Assembly (NCBI RefSeq): GCF_002786295.1
Contig: NZ_PGTC01000011.1
Coordinates: forward strand, 116,866-180,865
Length of the DNA stretch: 64,000 nt
Direction: 5' to 3'
From: Pseudooceanicola marinus
GTDB lineage: Bacteria; Pseudomonadota; Alphaproteobacteria; Rhodobacterales; Rhodobacteraceae
Positions 45,023 to 53,442 of the stretch are shown here, one piece after another. Under the pieces are notes generated by a model. It worked only from the letters and a program-made list of their open reading frames with translations, ran no database searches and had not been told where the DNA came from. Each line of letters opens with the position of its first letter. The first letter of the stretch is position 1. Both the position numbers and the translations under genes were made by a program.

Positions 45023-46222
45023 ATGCATTATGCAGCGATCACCCGCAGATTGAAGGACCTGGGCGGCGACAAGTGGGCGGTCCACAATGCCGCCCGGGAC
45101 CGCATGGATCGCGGCGAAAAGATCATCGAACTGACCATCGGCGAGCCCGACATCCCCACGCATCCCGCCTTGATCGAGATCTGTGCCCAATCCATGCGCG
45201 ATGGCCGCACCCGCTATTCCAATGGTCGCGGCGAGGCCGGTCTGGTGCGGGCGTTGCAGGACACCTACGCCCCCCGCCTGCCCGGCATCACCGCGGAAAA
45301 CATCCTGTGCTTCCCGGGGACCCAAACGGCGCTTTTTGCCGTGATGCTGGCTCTGGCCGAAGAGGGTGACGGCGTGCTGATCGGCGACCCCTACTATGCC
45401 ACCTATGATGGCGTGGTCGAGGCGACCGGAGCCCATGTTCAGCCCTTCGCGCTGCGCATGGAGCATGGCTTCGTCCCGCAGCCCGCCGACCTTCTGGCCG
45501 CCATCACACCCGCAAGCCGCGTGCTGTTGCTGAACACCCCGCACAACCCCAGTGGATCGGTCATCGACCACGACACCATGCTGGCCATCGGCGAGATCGC
45601 CATCGCCCATGACCTGTGGATCATCTGCGATGAGGTCTATGAATCGCTGATCTTCCACGGCGAGTTCTGTTCTCCGCTGGACATCGAAGACCTGCGCGAG
45701 CGCACGATCGTGGTCTCCTCGATCTCCAAGAGCCACGCTGCAACCGGGTTCCGCAGCGGTTGGGCCATTGGCCCCGTCGAAGCGATGCGTCTGGTGCTGC
45801 CGATCTCGGAGACGATGCTGTTCGGCAACCAGCCCTTCATCGCGGACATGACCGAAGCGGCGCTGACCGGGGACTACGACACGGCCGACCGGCTGCGCGC
45901 CTCGCTCGCCCGGCGGGCGGCAGCGTGCCAAGCCAGCTTCGAGGACGCCGAAGGGCTGTCCTCCTTCCCGCCGCAAGGCGGCATGTTCATGATGGTCGAC
46001 GTCTCGGCCACCGGGCTGGGCGGTGAGGCGTTCGCCTGGCGTCTATTGGAGGAAGAGCACGTGGCGGTCATGCCCGGCGACAGCTTCGGCGCAGAAGCCC
46101 GGCATCTGATCCGCCTCGGCCTGACCTTGCCCGACGAAGAACTGGCCGAGGCGGTCGAGCGCATCGCGGCCCTGGCCGGACGGTTGTGCGCCGCCCGCGC
46201 CGAGGTCGCCCCCCCTGCCTGA
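45023..46222 (+). CDS. PLP-dependent class I/II aminotransferase
   Basis: A 399-residue aspartate-aminotransferase-fold enzyme: IELTIGEPDIPTHPALIEIC near 33-52, YSNGRGEAGLVRALQDTY near 67-84, LNTPHNPSGSVIDHDTM near 172, ICDEVYESLIFHGEF near 200 and the Schiff-base Lys in SISKSHAATGFRSGWAIG near 234-251. It converts an amino acid to its 2-oxo acid, probably the amino acid imported and released by the neighbouring genes. An AAGGAAA site precedes the ATG. Confidence 0.9.
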   Translation: MHYAAITRRLKDLGGDKWAVHNAARDRMDRGEKIIELTIGEPDIPTHPALIEICAQSMRDGRTRYSNGRGEAGLVRALQDTYAPRLPGITAENILCFPGTQTALFAVMLALAEEGDGVLIGDPYYATYDGVVEATGAHVQPFALRMEHGFVPQPADLLAAITPASRVLLLNTPHNPSGSVIDHDTMLAIGEIAIAHDLWIICDEVYESLIFHGEFCSPLDIEDLRERTIVVSSISKSHAATGFRSGWAIGPVEAMRLVLPISETMLFGNQPFIADMTEAALTGDYDTADRLRASLARRAAACQASFEDAEGLSSFPPQGGMFMMVDVSATGLGGEAFAWRLLEEEHVAVMPGDSFGAEARHLIRLGLTLPDEELAEAVERIAALAGRLCAARAEVAPPA

Positions 46223-46243
46223 GCCCCTCTGTGGCCAAAGGAA

Positions 46244-46272
46244 AAGGGCCGGTGCAATGCGCACCGGCCCTT
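46244..46272. terminator. Bidirectional Rho-independent terminator
   Basis: A perfect 12-bp stem AAGGGCCGGTGC/GCACCGGCCCTT with a five-base loop lies between the convergent aminotransferase and aldolase genes. An A-rich run (GGAAAAG) on one side gives a partial U tract for the minus-strand gene. Confidence 0.75.
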
Positions 46273-46311
46273 GATCGGTCTGCCCGGGTCCTGTCGCGCC
46301 CTCGGGCGGGA

Positions 46312-47070
46312 TCAGTCGCGGTAGTCCGGCGCGATCTTCTCCAGCAGGCGCAGGTGCGCGGCCCATTCCAGCAACACGTCATCCTCCTCGCCCATCGAGC
46401 TTTGGTATTGCGTAGCCACGTGATCCGCCACGTCGGCAGGCACCTTGCGAAGCGGCTGCCCCATGGACAGCGTCGCCACCTGGATCTCGCAGGCGCGCTC
46501 CATGTAGAACATCGTGTTGAACATCGATGCGGCCGTGGCCCCGGTGGTCAACAGCCCGTGGTTGCGCAGAACGAGCACAGGCTTGTCACCAAGGCTCGCC
46601 ACGATGCGCTCGCGCTCGCCCAGATCCAGCGCGATCCCTTCGTAATCGTGATAGGCGATCCGCCCGTGGAACTGCAGCGCGATCTGGTTCAGCGGCAACA
46701 GCCCCGCTTCCAGCGATGACACCGCGACGCCCGCGCGGGTGTGGGTGTGCATGATCCAGGCGGCATCATGGCTGGTGCGATGAATCGCGGAATGGATGGT
46801 GAAGCCGGCGGGATTTACCGAATAGTCACTGTCCGCGACCTTGTTGCCGTCCACGTCGATCTTAACCAGCGACGAGGCCGTGATCTCGTCCCAGGACAGG
46901 CCGTAGGGATTAATCAGGAAATGCCCGTCCTCGCCCGGCACGCGGGCGGTGATATGAGTGTAGATCAGATCGGTGAAGCGGAAATGCCACGCCAGGCGGT
47001 AACAGGCGGCCAGTTCCTGGCGCGTCTGCCATTCCGCGGCGCTCATGCCGGCGGGGGGAATATTGCTCAT
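46312..47070 (-). CDS. Class II aldolase/adducin family protein
   Basis: A 252-residue zinc-dependent protein: LAACYRLAWHFRFTDLIYTH near 19-38, ARVPGEDGHFLINPYGLSWD near 41-60, MHTHTRAGVAVSSLEAGLLP near 106-125 (metal His pair) and LRNHGLLTTGATAASMFN near 165. It splits or epimerises a phosphorylated or hydroxylated sugar-acid, or decarboxylates; the exact reaction is unknown. Together with the hydroxyacid dehydrogenase upstream it may process the 2-oxo or 2-hydroxy acid produced in this block. Confidence 0.87.
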   Translation of the reverse strand: MSNIPPAGMSAAEWQTRQELAACYRLAWHFRFTDLIYTHITARVPGEDGHFLINPYGLSWDEITASSLVKIDVDGNKVADSDYSVNPAGFTIHSAIHRTSHDAAWIMHTHTRAGVAVSSLEAGLLPLNQIALQFHGRIAYHDYEGIALDLGERERIVASLGDKPVLVLRNHGLLTTGATAASMFNTMFYMERACEIQVATLSMGQPLRKVPADVADHVATQYQSSMGEEDDVLLEWAAHLRLLEKIAPDYRD

Positions 47071-47087
47071 TACGCTCTCCTTATCGG

Positions 47088-48056
47088 TCAGTAGCCGCGG
47101 GCACGATCGACGCCGAAACTGAGGGGAAGGCCATCGCGCAGCTCACGCGCGGTGGTCAGGATCTGTGCCCCGACGATCGAAGGGATGGAATCGCTCGCGA
47201 TATGCGGCGTGATGCGCAGACGGCTGTCGCGCCAGTAGGGATGATCCGTCGGCAGCGGTTCCTGGCGGAAGACATCCAGCGTTGCCCCGGCCAGCTGCCC
47301 GCTGTCCAGCGCGGTCATCAGGTCGGCCTCCGCCAGATGCTCACCGCGCCCGATCTGAACCAGCCAGCTGCCGGGTGCCATGGCCGCGAAAAGGCGCGCA
47401 TCCAGCACGTTCTCGGTCTTGGGTGTCAGGGGCAGCGTGTTGACCACGAAGTCGGCATCGGTGGCTGCGGTGATCACGCCCTCGGCCCCGGTGCAGTACG
47501 TCACATCCGGGATCGCATCGGTCGGGCTGGTACGGCAGGCGACCCGCAGGGTGAACCCCAGCGCCCGCAGCGCCCGTGTGACGGCGGCGCCCATGGTGCC
47601 GTTGCCCAGCACGGCGATGGTGGCATACTCTGGCGGCTGCATCGGCAGCGGCGCCCAGCGAGCCTCGGCCGCCGAGGCCGCAAGCTGGGCAAAGCCGCGC
47701 GAGACATGCAGCACCTCGTGCGCCACGTAGCCCGCCATCAAGGCGGCCTGGTGCGGATCCCGCACCCTGGCGATGGCCACATCCGGCGCCACCCCGGGAT
47801 TGTCCAGCAGGTCGTTCACCCCCGCCCCGATGGACATCGCCAGTTCCAGGTTGGGATAGGCGGCAAAGCTGTCGGCCTCGGGCAGCCAGCAGACCGCGAA
47901 CCGCACATCACGCGGCTCGGTGATTTCTTCCGGGCGCAGCACCTTCACCTCAGTTTTCCCCGCACTCAGCTCGGGGCCGTAAAGCGCTTCGAGGTCAAGT
48001 GTCGGGCTGAGGTAGACGCCAAGAATGGTGTCACTGCCGCGGGGTGTACCGGTCAT
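47088..48056 (-). CDS. D-isomer-specific 2-hydroxyacid dehydrogenase (GhrA-like glyoxylate/hydroxypyruvate reductase)
   Basis: A 322-residue NAD(P)-dependent enzyme. Rossmann motif VLGNGTMGAAVTRALRALGF near 148-168; the catalytic Arg region VNTLPLTPKTENVLDARLF near 205-225, QIGRGEHLAEADLMTALDSG near 235, and the catalytic His in ITPHIAS near 291. It interconverts a 2-oxo acid and the D-hydroxyacid. The start at 48056 has GGAGGA upstream; a longer frame beginning at 48176 crosses the 23-bp motif and is rejected. Co-directional with the aldolase gene, 17 bases apart. Confidence 0.88.
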   Translation of the reverse strand: MTGTPRGSDTILGVYLSPTLDLEALYGPELSAGKTEVKVLRPEEITEPRDVRFAVCWLPEADSFAAYPNLELAMSIGAGVNDLLDNPGVAPDVAIARVRDPHQAALMAGYVAHEVLHVSRGFAQLAASAAEARWAPLPMQPPEYATIAVLGNGTMGAAVTRALRALGFTLRVACRTSPTDAIPDVTYCTGAEGVITAATDADFVVNTLPLTPKTENVLDARLFAAMAPGSWLVQIGRGEHLAEADLMTALDSGQLAGATLDVFRQEPLPTDHPYWRDSRLRITPHIASDSIPSIVGAQILTTARELRDGLPLSFGVDRARGY

Positions 48057-48091
48057 GAGCCGTCCTCCGTCTGAATGGATCGACGGCATTT

Positions 48092-48114
48092 GTTGCACGT
48101 TCGTATAGCAATGT
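48092..48114. promoter_or_regulatory. Second copy of the 23-bp island motif
   Basis: GTTGCACGTTCGTATAGCAATGT, 36 bases upstream of the hydroxyacid dehydrogenase start. 18 of 23 positions equal the motif at 44149. Both are next to the outermost promoters of the island, as an operator of one regulator would be. The remaining gap to 48411 (minus strand 48120-48310) has a stop-free coding-like frame without recognisable family. Confidence 0.5.
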
Positions 48115-48411
48115 GCAATACGAGGGTTCTCCCGCAACGTTCGCCCCGCGATGTTGATCTGGCGGTGGTCCTGCAACCAAGAAACCCAGTCCGCGGCGGC
48201 CTTGCCCGCATCCAGAATAGTCGAACCACATCGAGCTTCCTCCAGGCGAACGGCTGCATCGTGCTTGCGCCCCTCTGGCTCGGCGCGTTCCGGCGGCCAG
48301 GCTGGATTTCACGATGAAGCCCAGCCCCGCCCCGCCAGCCGGGCCTCGGCTCGGGCAATCTGGCGCGGGTCCACCTTCCCACGCGGAATAAGGGAATCTG
48401 CCCCAAAGCAC

Positions 48412-48491
48412 TGCCCCCAGAGGGCCAATGCTCCCTGTTTGTGCAGGCTATCCCGAGATTTGAAGGTTCAGCGAACCTAAGAGCATACCCC
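48412..48491 (+). repeat. 80-bp direct repeat, copy B
   Basis: Partner of copy A (39604-39683), same orientation, 62 of 80 identical. The GGTTCAGCGAACC inverted repeat is at 48465-48477. It lies 74 bases before the end of the TonB-dependent receptor gene, marking the right border of the block. Confidence 0.7.
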
Positions 48492-48565
48492 TGATCTACG
48501 CGCGCGCCTGAGCTGATCGACCCCGTTCTGGCTGATCAACTCAGGACGACTAGGGCCCGCAGGGA

Positions 48566-51175
48566 TCAGAAATTCGCGGTCAGACCGAACCGCACGGTGC
48601 GGCCAGGCGACGGCATCAAGCCAAGCGTCAGGCTGTCCATGTAGTATTGGTCCGTCACGTTATCGACCGCGAGATCGACACTCATGAGATCGTTGACCTG
48701 ATAGGAGCCAAAAACATCGACGAGGGTATAGGGCTCCCAGTTGATCATCGTGGTATAGCCCCCCGTCGAGGAACTGGCCGTGGTCGCCGCGCGGTCACCG
48801 ATGTAACTGATACGCGTCCCCAGCTCGAGCCGTTCCTGCATGAAGCGCCCGCCTAGGGTGAGAGTGGCGCTGTCCTCTGGTGGCACATGCAGCTGGACAT
48901 AGCCTTGTTTCGTACCGCCCGACAGGCAGACCCCCTGGTCGTCGCAATATTCGGTACTGGTGTAGCGCGTCGCAGTCAGCTCGGCGAAGACACGCGCGCT
49001 GTCGTAGCGCAGCGACAGCTCGGCGCCGCGCAGTCGGGCGTGTTCGATATTGGCGAAGCTGGCGCCGGGCGGTGTGCCGCGGGTGATGTAGTCCTCGATC
49101 AAGTTGTCGAAGACCGCAAACTTGGCCTGGAACAGGTCATCGCCGGTTATCAGACCCGGGCGCTGGTAGTTCACCCCTACCTCTTTCAGCTTGGCATGTT
49201 CGGGGCGCAGATCGCTCAGCGGGTCGGGGGAGGCGCTGAACCCCTTCGTCGTCTCGAACAGGCTGGCGGTCCGGTAGGCCTCGGCATATTTGCCGTAGAT
49301 CTGCAGATCCGGGGTCAACTGATAGAGGGCCGAGAAGATGGGCGCGGTGCCGCTGGTCTTCTGGTGGTTGTAGAAGTTGACCCGATCCAGCCCGCCCGCG
49401 CCGTTGTCGATATAGGCGGGCGTGGCCGAATTGTCCTGCGACTCGGCGAAGACATAGCGCAGGGACCCTTCCAGGGTCAGACGGTCCGACGGCTCGAAAC
49501 GGGCCGAGACAAAGGCGCTGGCCGCATTGCGCCAGCCATCGCGCCCATCCACGTCGAACATCGTGTTGGGGTGATCGTAACGGTAGGCCTCCAGGTTATC
49601 CGGCGGCTGCAGCGACTCGTGCCGCCAGGACAGGCCGTAGGCCAGGGTCAGCGGCCGCCCTGACAGATCCAGCCGAGAGGTATTCGACAGGCTGATCCCC
49701 CATTGCTTCGACTCGCTAACGAACTGCAACGGCGCGGCCTGGGGCGGTATCCCCCCGAAGCTGAAGCCGTAGCCGGTGACGATATTGGTCAGGTTGGAGG
49801 TGCCGAAGACATCGACCTTCAGGTCGATCAGGTCATTGGCCTCGGGGTTCCAGCGATAACGCGCGCTGAGCGTATCCACGTCCACATGGCTCAGCGGCGA
49901 CTGCCAGCCAGAGTTGAAGCGGATGATCTGCGATGGCATCAGCTCGCCGTAGTCGCTTTCATAGCGCGAGAAAGCCAGGTCGACCGACTGGCCGTCACCC
50001 CAGCTGTAGATGCCGCGCAGCAGGTAGGACGTGTTGTCCTGCGAGGTGTTCAACACCTCCTCGCCTCGGCCATAGCGGTTCAGCCCCGTGTTGTCGGGCC
50101 CGCCTTCCTCGCTGCCGGCGAAGTAGTTGCCGACGTCGCGCCGGGCATAGGCGGCCAGGAACTCGAAATTGCCAAGGCGCTGCGCAATGGCGATGGAACC
50201 GCTGTGCCCGGCGCTGAAATCCAGCGCGTCGGGCATGTCCATACGCTCGGCCGAGCCGTTGCCCGCGCCAACGGTGAAGGTCTCGGGGACCTTGCTGGTA
50301 TTGCCGATCAGCCCGAACTTCAGTCGCACCCCGATGTTCTGGCCCGCGGGAATGATGTCGGCGGGCTTCAGGGTCGACACGCGCACGACACCGCCGGTCG
50401 CCCCGGCCCCGTCGGCGCCGCTGCTCGGCCCCTTCTCGATCGCGACGCTGCCTACCAGGTCTGGGTCCAGATAGGTGCGCCCGGCGATGCCGGAATAGCC
50501 GCGATAGACCGTGCTTTCCTGAAAGGCCCCGTCGATCACCACCGGCACCCGGCCCTGCCCCTGCATCCCGCGCACGTTCACGTCCAGCGCGCCACTGTTG
50601 CGGTTGTCTCCGTTCAACACGCCGGGATTGCCCTTCAGGAAGTCACCGACCGAGGTGCCGCGAAAGCGGTCGATCTCTTCGGGGGAATAGTAGGTGACCG
50701 ATCCCGCCGTCTCGTAGGTCGTCGCCTCGGAATAGCCTTCGACCTCGCGCTGCACCCGGATCGGATCCAGCAGAATGGTGCCCTCGTTGTCGGTTCCCAC
50801 CGCCCCGAAAAGGGTGATCGACACGGTGCGGTCGCCGACAAAGCTGGCATCCAGACCGCTGCCCGAGATGACCCGATACAGCGCATCGCTGGGCGGCATC
50901 CGCCCGGCCACCGCCGGCGAGGTCAGACCCGCGACCACCGAGGAATCATAGGCGATCTGCAAACCGGTCAGGCGCGACAGACGGCTGAGCGCCTCGGCCA
51001 TGGGCAGGGCGGGCAGGTCGATCTCGACCATGGCGGGCTGCGCCACCGCGGCAAGCGGCGCCAGCAGCAGAGGCGCCCCCGCGGCCAGGCCCAGGGCGGT
51101 GGCCGACATCAAGGCGCGCAGCACGGCGGCGCGCCGCGGGGATCGGCCCCGGCGGGAGGAAGGGTAAGAGTTCAT
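48566..51175 (-). CDS. TonB-dependent outer-membrane receptor, HasR/FecA-like with STN domain
   Basis: An 869-residue receptor. Signal peptide through about residue 45 (LLLAPLAAVAQ), then an STN domain (LPALPMAEALSRLSRLTGLQ near 54-73) for contact with the anti-sigma factor, then a plug (SVGDFLKGNPGVLNG near 176, LDVNVRGMQGQGRVPVVIDG near 197-216 and STVYRGYSGIAGRTYLDPDL near 220), then a 22-strand barrel ending in RTVRFGLTANF with terminal Phe. The plug text resembles HasR heme receptors, so heme or a hemophore is the best guess for the ligand; a siderophore is possible. It is downstream of the sigma/anti-sigma pair and has its own ECF-type promoter. Confidence 0.88.
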   Translation of the reverse strand: MNSYPSSRRGRSPRRAAVLRALMSATALGLAAGAPLLLAPLAAVAQPAMVEIDLPALPMAEALSRLSRLTGLQIAYDSSVVAGLTSPAVAGRMPPSDALYRVISGSGLDASFVGDRTVSITLFGAVGTDNEGTILLDPIRVQREVEGYSEATTYETAGSVTYYSPEEIDRFRGTSVGDFLKGNPGVLNGDNRNSGALDVNVRGMQGQGRVPVVIDGAFQESTVYRGYSGIAGRTYLDPDLVGSVAIEKGPSSGADGAGATGGVVRVSTLKPADIIPAGQNIGVRLKFGLIGNTSKVPETFTVGAGNGSAERMDMPDALDFSAGHSGSIAIAQRLGNFEFLAAYARRDVGNYFAGSEEGGPDNTGLNRYGRGEEVLNTSQDNTSYLLRGIYSWGDGQSVDLAFSRYESDYGELMPSQIIRFNSGWQSPLSHVDVDTLSARYRWNPEANDLIDLKVDVFGTSNLTNIVTGYGFSFGGIPPQAAPLQFVSESKQWGISLSNTSRLDLSGRPLTLAYGLSWRHESLQPPDNLEAYRYDHPNTMFDVDGRDGWRNAASAFVSARFEPSDRLTLEGSLRYVFAESQDNSATPAYIDNGAGGLDRVNFYNHQKTSGTAPIFSALYQLTPDLQIYGKYAEAYRTASLFETTKGFSASPDPLSDLRPEHAKLKEVGVNYQRPGLITGDDLFQAKFAVFDNLIEDYITRGTPPGASFANIEHARLRGAELSLRYDSARVFAELTATRYTSTEYCDDQGVCLSGGTKQGYVQLHVPPEDSATLTLGGRFMQERLELGTRISYIGDRAATTASSSTGGYTTMINWEPYTLVDVFGSYQVNDLMSVDLAVDNVTDQYYMDSLTLGLMPSPGRTVRFGLTANF

Positions 51176-51258
51176 GCGATGTCCCCTGAGTGGATGGAGT
51201 GGGTGCAGGGGGCGGATCGGCTGCCGTTTTCCCGGGTATCATTGGGATGACGCGCGCC

Positions 51259-51284
51259 GACGGATTTCACCCATAGAGATTTCC
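51259..51284 (-). promoter_or_regulatory. Candidate ECF sigma promoter for the TonB-dependent receptor
   Basis: On the minus strand GGAAAT (51284-51279) is followed after 16 bases by CGTC (51262-51259), the pattern of FecI-type promoters (GGAAAT, about 16-17 bases, then TC). It lies 84 bases upstream of the receptor ATG, right after the end of fecR. Confidence 0.5.
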
Positions 51285-51290
51285 CCAAAA

Positions 51291-52259
51291 TCATGCGACG
51301 AGAAGCATGACTCCGGCCAGCTCGCGCACCCGTAGGCCCTGAGTGCGCGCCAGCGCTTCTAGCGCGGGGCGGGCATCCTCCGTTTCGAACTGCCCGCTGA
51401 CTCGGCCCAATGGGCCCAGCCCGGGCCGCAGAACCACCCGCCCCGGCAGATAGCGGGCAAGATCCCGGGCCGCTTCGGCAAAGGGGGTCTGGTCGTAGAT
51501 GACCCGCCCCTGCCGCCAGGCCAGGCGCGTGGCCAGGTCGATGTCCCGCGTCGCGCCCAGAGGATCCCCGGCCTGCCAGTCGATGCCCTGGCCCGCCCCC
51601 AGGTCCCGCGACGACTGGCGCCCGGATCGCAACGCGGCCGCGCCTTCGCTCACCAGAAACGACTGCACGGCCTCACCGCTGCGCAGCGCCATGCCCCCGG
51701 CCTGCATCTGGGCAACGGCCCCATCGACCGTCAGTCGGAAGGGCCGCGTGGCCGGGGCGACATCCAGGAAAACCTCGCCGTCCAGCAGGTGCAGGCCGCG
51801 CCCCTCCGTGCCAGAGGTCAGTGCAACTGCCGTGCGGGTGTTCAATTCGGCCCGCGTGCCATCCGGCAGGTCAAGAGACAGCCGTTCGTTCGCCCCGGTC
51901 ACATGGTCGGCCCGCAGTCCGGTCACCATGTCCGGCAGGACCACGGCGGCCCCGCCACCCGCGGCAAGGGCCAGCGCGCCGCCCAAAACGGCCCGACGAT
52001 CCGGGCCCCGGCGCCGCGTCGCCTGCAGATGCAGCCGCGCAGCCTGTCGGGAAATCGCCTGTAGCGATGCGCGCTCTTCCTCGAAGATCCGGGCATGATC
52101 GGCGCTGTTGGATTGCCATTGCCGGAACCGCGACAGCACCGCCAGATCCACCTTGCCGGACGCCATAAGGGTCAACCAATCCCGCGCCTCGGCGCGCAGG
52201 CGCCAGTCGTCCTGAGAGAAAGGGGGCCTGCCTGGCCCGCCGCGCTCACGCTTCGCCAT
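51291..52259 (-). CDS. FecR family anti-sigma/signal transducer (HasS-like)
   Basis: A 322-residue inner-membrane regulator. The cytosolic N-terminus AEARDWLTLMASGKVDLAVL, then RFRQWQSNSADHARIFEEE (residues 25-65), is the DUF4880 sigma-binding part; one membrane helix (GGALALAAGGGAAVVL) near 95; then the periplasmic FecR domain (LSLDLPDGTRAELNTRTAVA near 127, LLDGEVFLDVAPATRPFRL near 153) and a C-terminal STN-like segment. It receives the signal of the loaded receptor and releases the sigma factor. Overlaps the sigma gene by 14 bases. Confidence 0.88.
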   Translation of the reverse strand: MAKRERGGPGRPPFSQDDWRLRAEARDWLTLMASGKVDLAVLSRFRQWQSNSADHARIFEEERASLQAISRQAARLHLQATRRRGPDRRAVLGGALALAAGGGAAVVLPDMVTGLRADHVTGANERLSLDLPDGTRAELNTRTAVALTSGTEGRGLHLLDGEVFLDVAPATRPFRLTVDGAVAQMQAGGMALRSGEAVQSFLVSEGAAALRSGRQSSRDLGAGQGIDWQAGDPLGATRDIDLATRLAWRQGRVIYDQTPFAEAARDLARYLPGRVVLRPGLGPLGRVSGQFETEDARPALEALARTQGLRVRELAGVMLLVA

Positions 52260-52764
52260 GGTCCAACTCCTTGCGCAGCGGCAACAGACGATCCATCGCC
52301 CGTCGCATATGATAGTGAACCGTCTGCTCGCTGATCGACAGCGCCTCGGCGATCTGGCGATAGGTCATCCCCTCGACCCGGTTCATCAAGAAGATGCGCC
52401 GCGTGCGCTCTGGCAGGGCATCCAGTTCTTGCGCCACCAGCGACAGGGTCTGACGCGCCCCGAGCATCCGTTCGGCCGAGATCCCCTCCTCGCCTTCAAG
52501 GATCGCCTCGACTTCGGCGCGAACCGCCCGTCGGGTGCCGGTCTTGCGAAACCCGCTGCGCAGCAGGTTGATCAGCATCCGGCTGAGGTATCCGCCAGGA
52601 TTGCGGATCTGCACTTCATCGTCGACGGTCATGATCCTAAGCCAGAGTTCCTGCACCGCCTCCTCTCCCTCGTCGCGATCCGCAAAGCGGTGCGACAGGC
52701 GCAGCAAGCGTCGCCGATCTTCCAGGAACGCCTCGCGCAGGATCCTGTTTGCTGGCTTGGACAT
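52246..52764 (-). CDS. ECF RNA polymerase sigma factor (FecI/HasI-like)
   Basis: A 172-residue sigma-70 family factor. Region 2 (RLSHRFADRDEGEEAVQELW near 20-40) and region 4 (LDALPERTRRIFLMNRVEGM near 112, then YRQIAEALSISEQTVHYHMR near 134-153) are complete; the latter HTH reads the -35 element. It should direct transcription of the receptor at 48566 when FecR is signalled. The ATG at 52764 begins MSKPANRILREAF; upstream codons are not typical. Confidence 0.9.
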   Translation of the reverse strand: MSKPANRILREAFLEDRRRLLRLSHRFADRDEGEEAVQELWLRIMTVDDEVQIRNPGGYLSRMLINLLRSGFRKTGTRRAVRAEVEAILEGEEGISAERMLGARQTLSLVAQELDALPERTRRIFLMNRVEGMTYRQIAEALSISEQTVHYHMRRAMDRLLPLRKELDHGEA

Positions 52765-52950
52765 GAAGGGCCTCCGGGTCCAGTGCCACGGTCGGCACGT
52801 CATTTAGGACCTGGCGCGCCCGCCCGGATGACAGGCGGCACGGTGGAAACGCTGGGCTTGTTGGGTTCTGCTGGCTTTACCCGCTTCGGTCAAGCCTTCC
52901 GGGGCGGGTGACGTCTGCCCCCTTCCAAGACCGCGTGTCTGAGGACAGCC

Positions 52951-53172
52951 TCAGCCCGAGCAGGGTGCACGACGAGAGCTGTCAGCGTCTGTGTCCAGGG
53001 GGCGGCCTACCAGCGGGAAGGCCCGTTGCAGGCAGTTGGCCCGATCGCAGATCTTGCAGCCGGCCCCGATGGGCGTGACGCTTTCGGCACGCCCCAGATC
53101 CAGATCGCGGCCATAGATAATCCGGTCAGCATGGGCCAGATCAAAGCCCAGGGCGACAGAGAACCGCTTGAC
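52951..53172 (-). pseudogene. C-terminal remnant of an ScfR-type (XRE/DUF2083) regulator
   Basis: On the minus strand the frame reads SVALGFDLAHADRIIYGRDL, then GRAESVTPIGAGCKICDRAN, then CLQRAFPLVGRPLDTDAD and stop at 52951. The Cys-rich GxxCKxCxRxxCxQRAFP pattern is the C-terminal signature of short-chain fatty acyl-CoA regulators. The N-terminal HTH and most of the protein are missing; an in-frame stop and then the IS66 remnant lie just upstream. So it is a broken gene tail. The rest of the 924-bp gap 52765-53688 holds the IS66 piece below and nothing else recognisable. Confidence 0.6.
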
Positions 53173-53180
53173 CGGCTGCC

Positions 53181-53442
53181 TTCATCCGGTTCCTCGAGGA
53201 CGGGCGCATCTGCCTGACCAAAAACGCCGCAGAACGGGTCCTGCGCGGTATCGCGCTCGGGCAAAAATCATGGCTCTTCGCCGGATCCGAACGCGGCGGC
53301 GACCGTGCGGCCTTCATGTATTCTGATCGTCACCGCAAAGATGAATGACATCGCTCCGCAGGCATGGCTTGCCGACGTCCTCGCCAGGCTTCCCAATACG
53401 ACGGCATCTCGGGTTCCAGACCTTCTGCCGTGGAATTGGCGC
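53181..53442 (+). mobile_element. IS66 family transposase (TnpC) C-terminal remnant, frameshifted
   Basis: The frame from 53181 reads FIRFLEDGRICLTKNAAERV, then LRGIALGQKSWLFAGSERGG and DRAAFMY; it then shifts near 53320 and continues as IVTAKMNDIAPQAWLADVLA and LLPWNWR. These are the conserved C-terminal blocks of IS66 transposases (NAAER, LRGIALGRKSWLFAGS, QAWLADVLAR, LLPWNW). Only about 85 codons remain, with one frameshift and no terminal repeats visible. Dead insertion-sequence debris. Confidence 0.7.
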
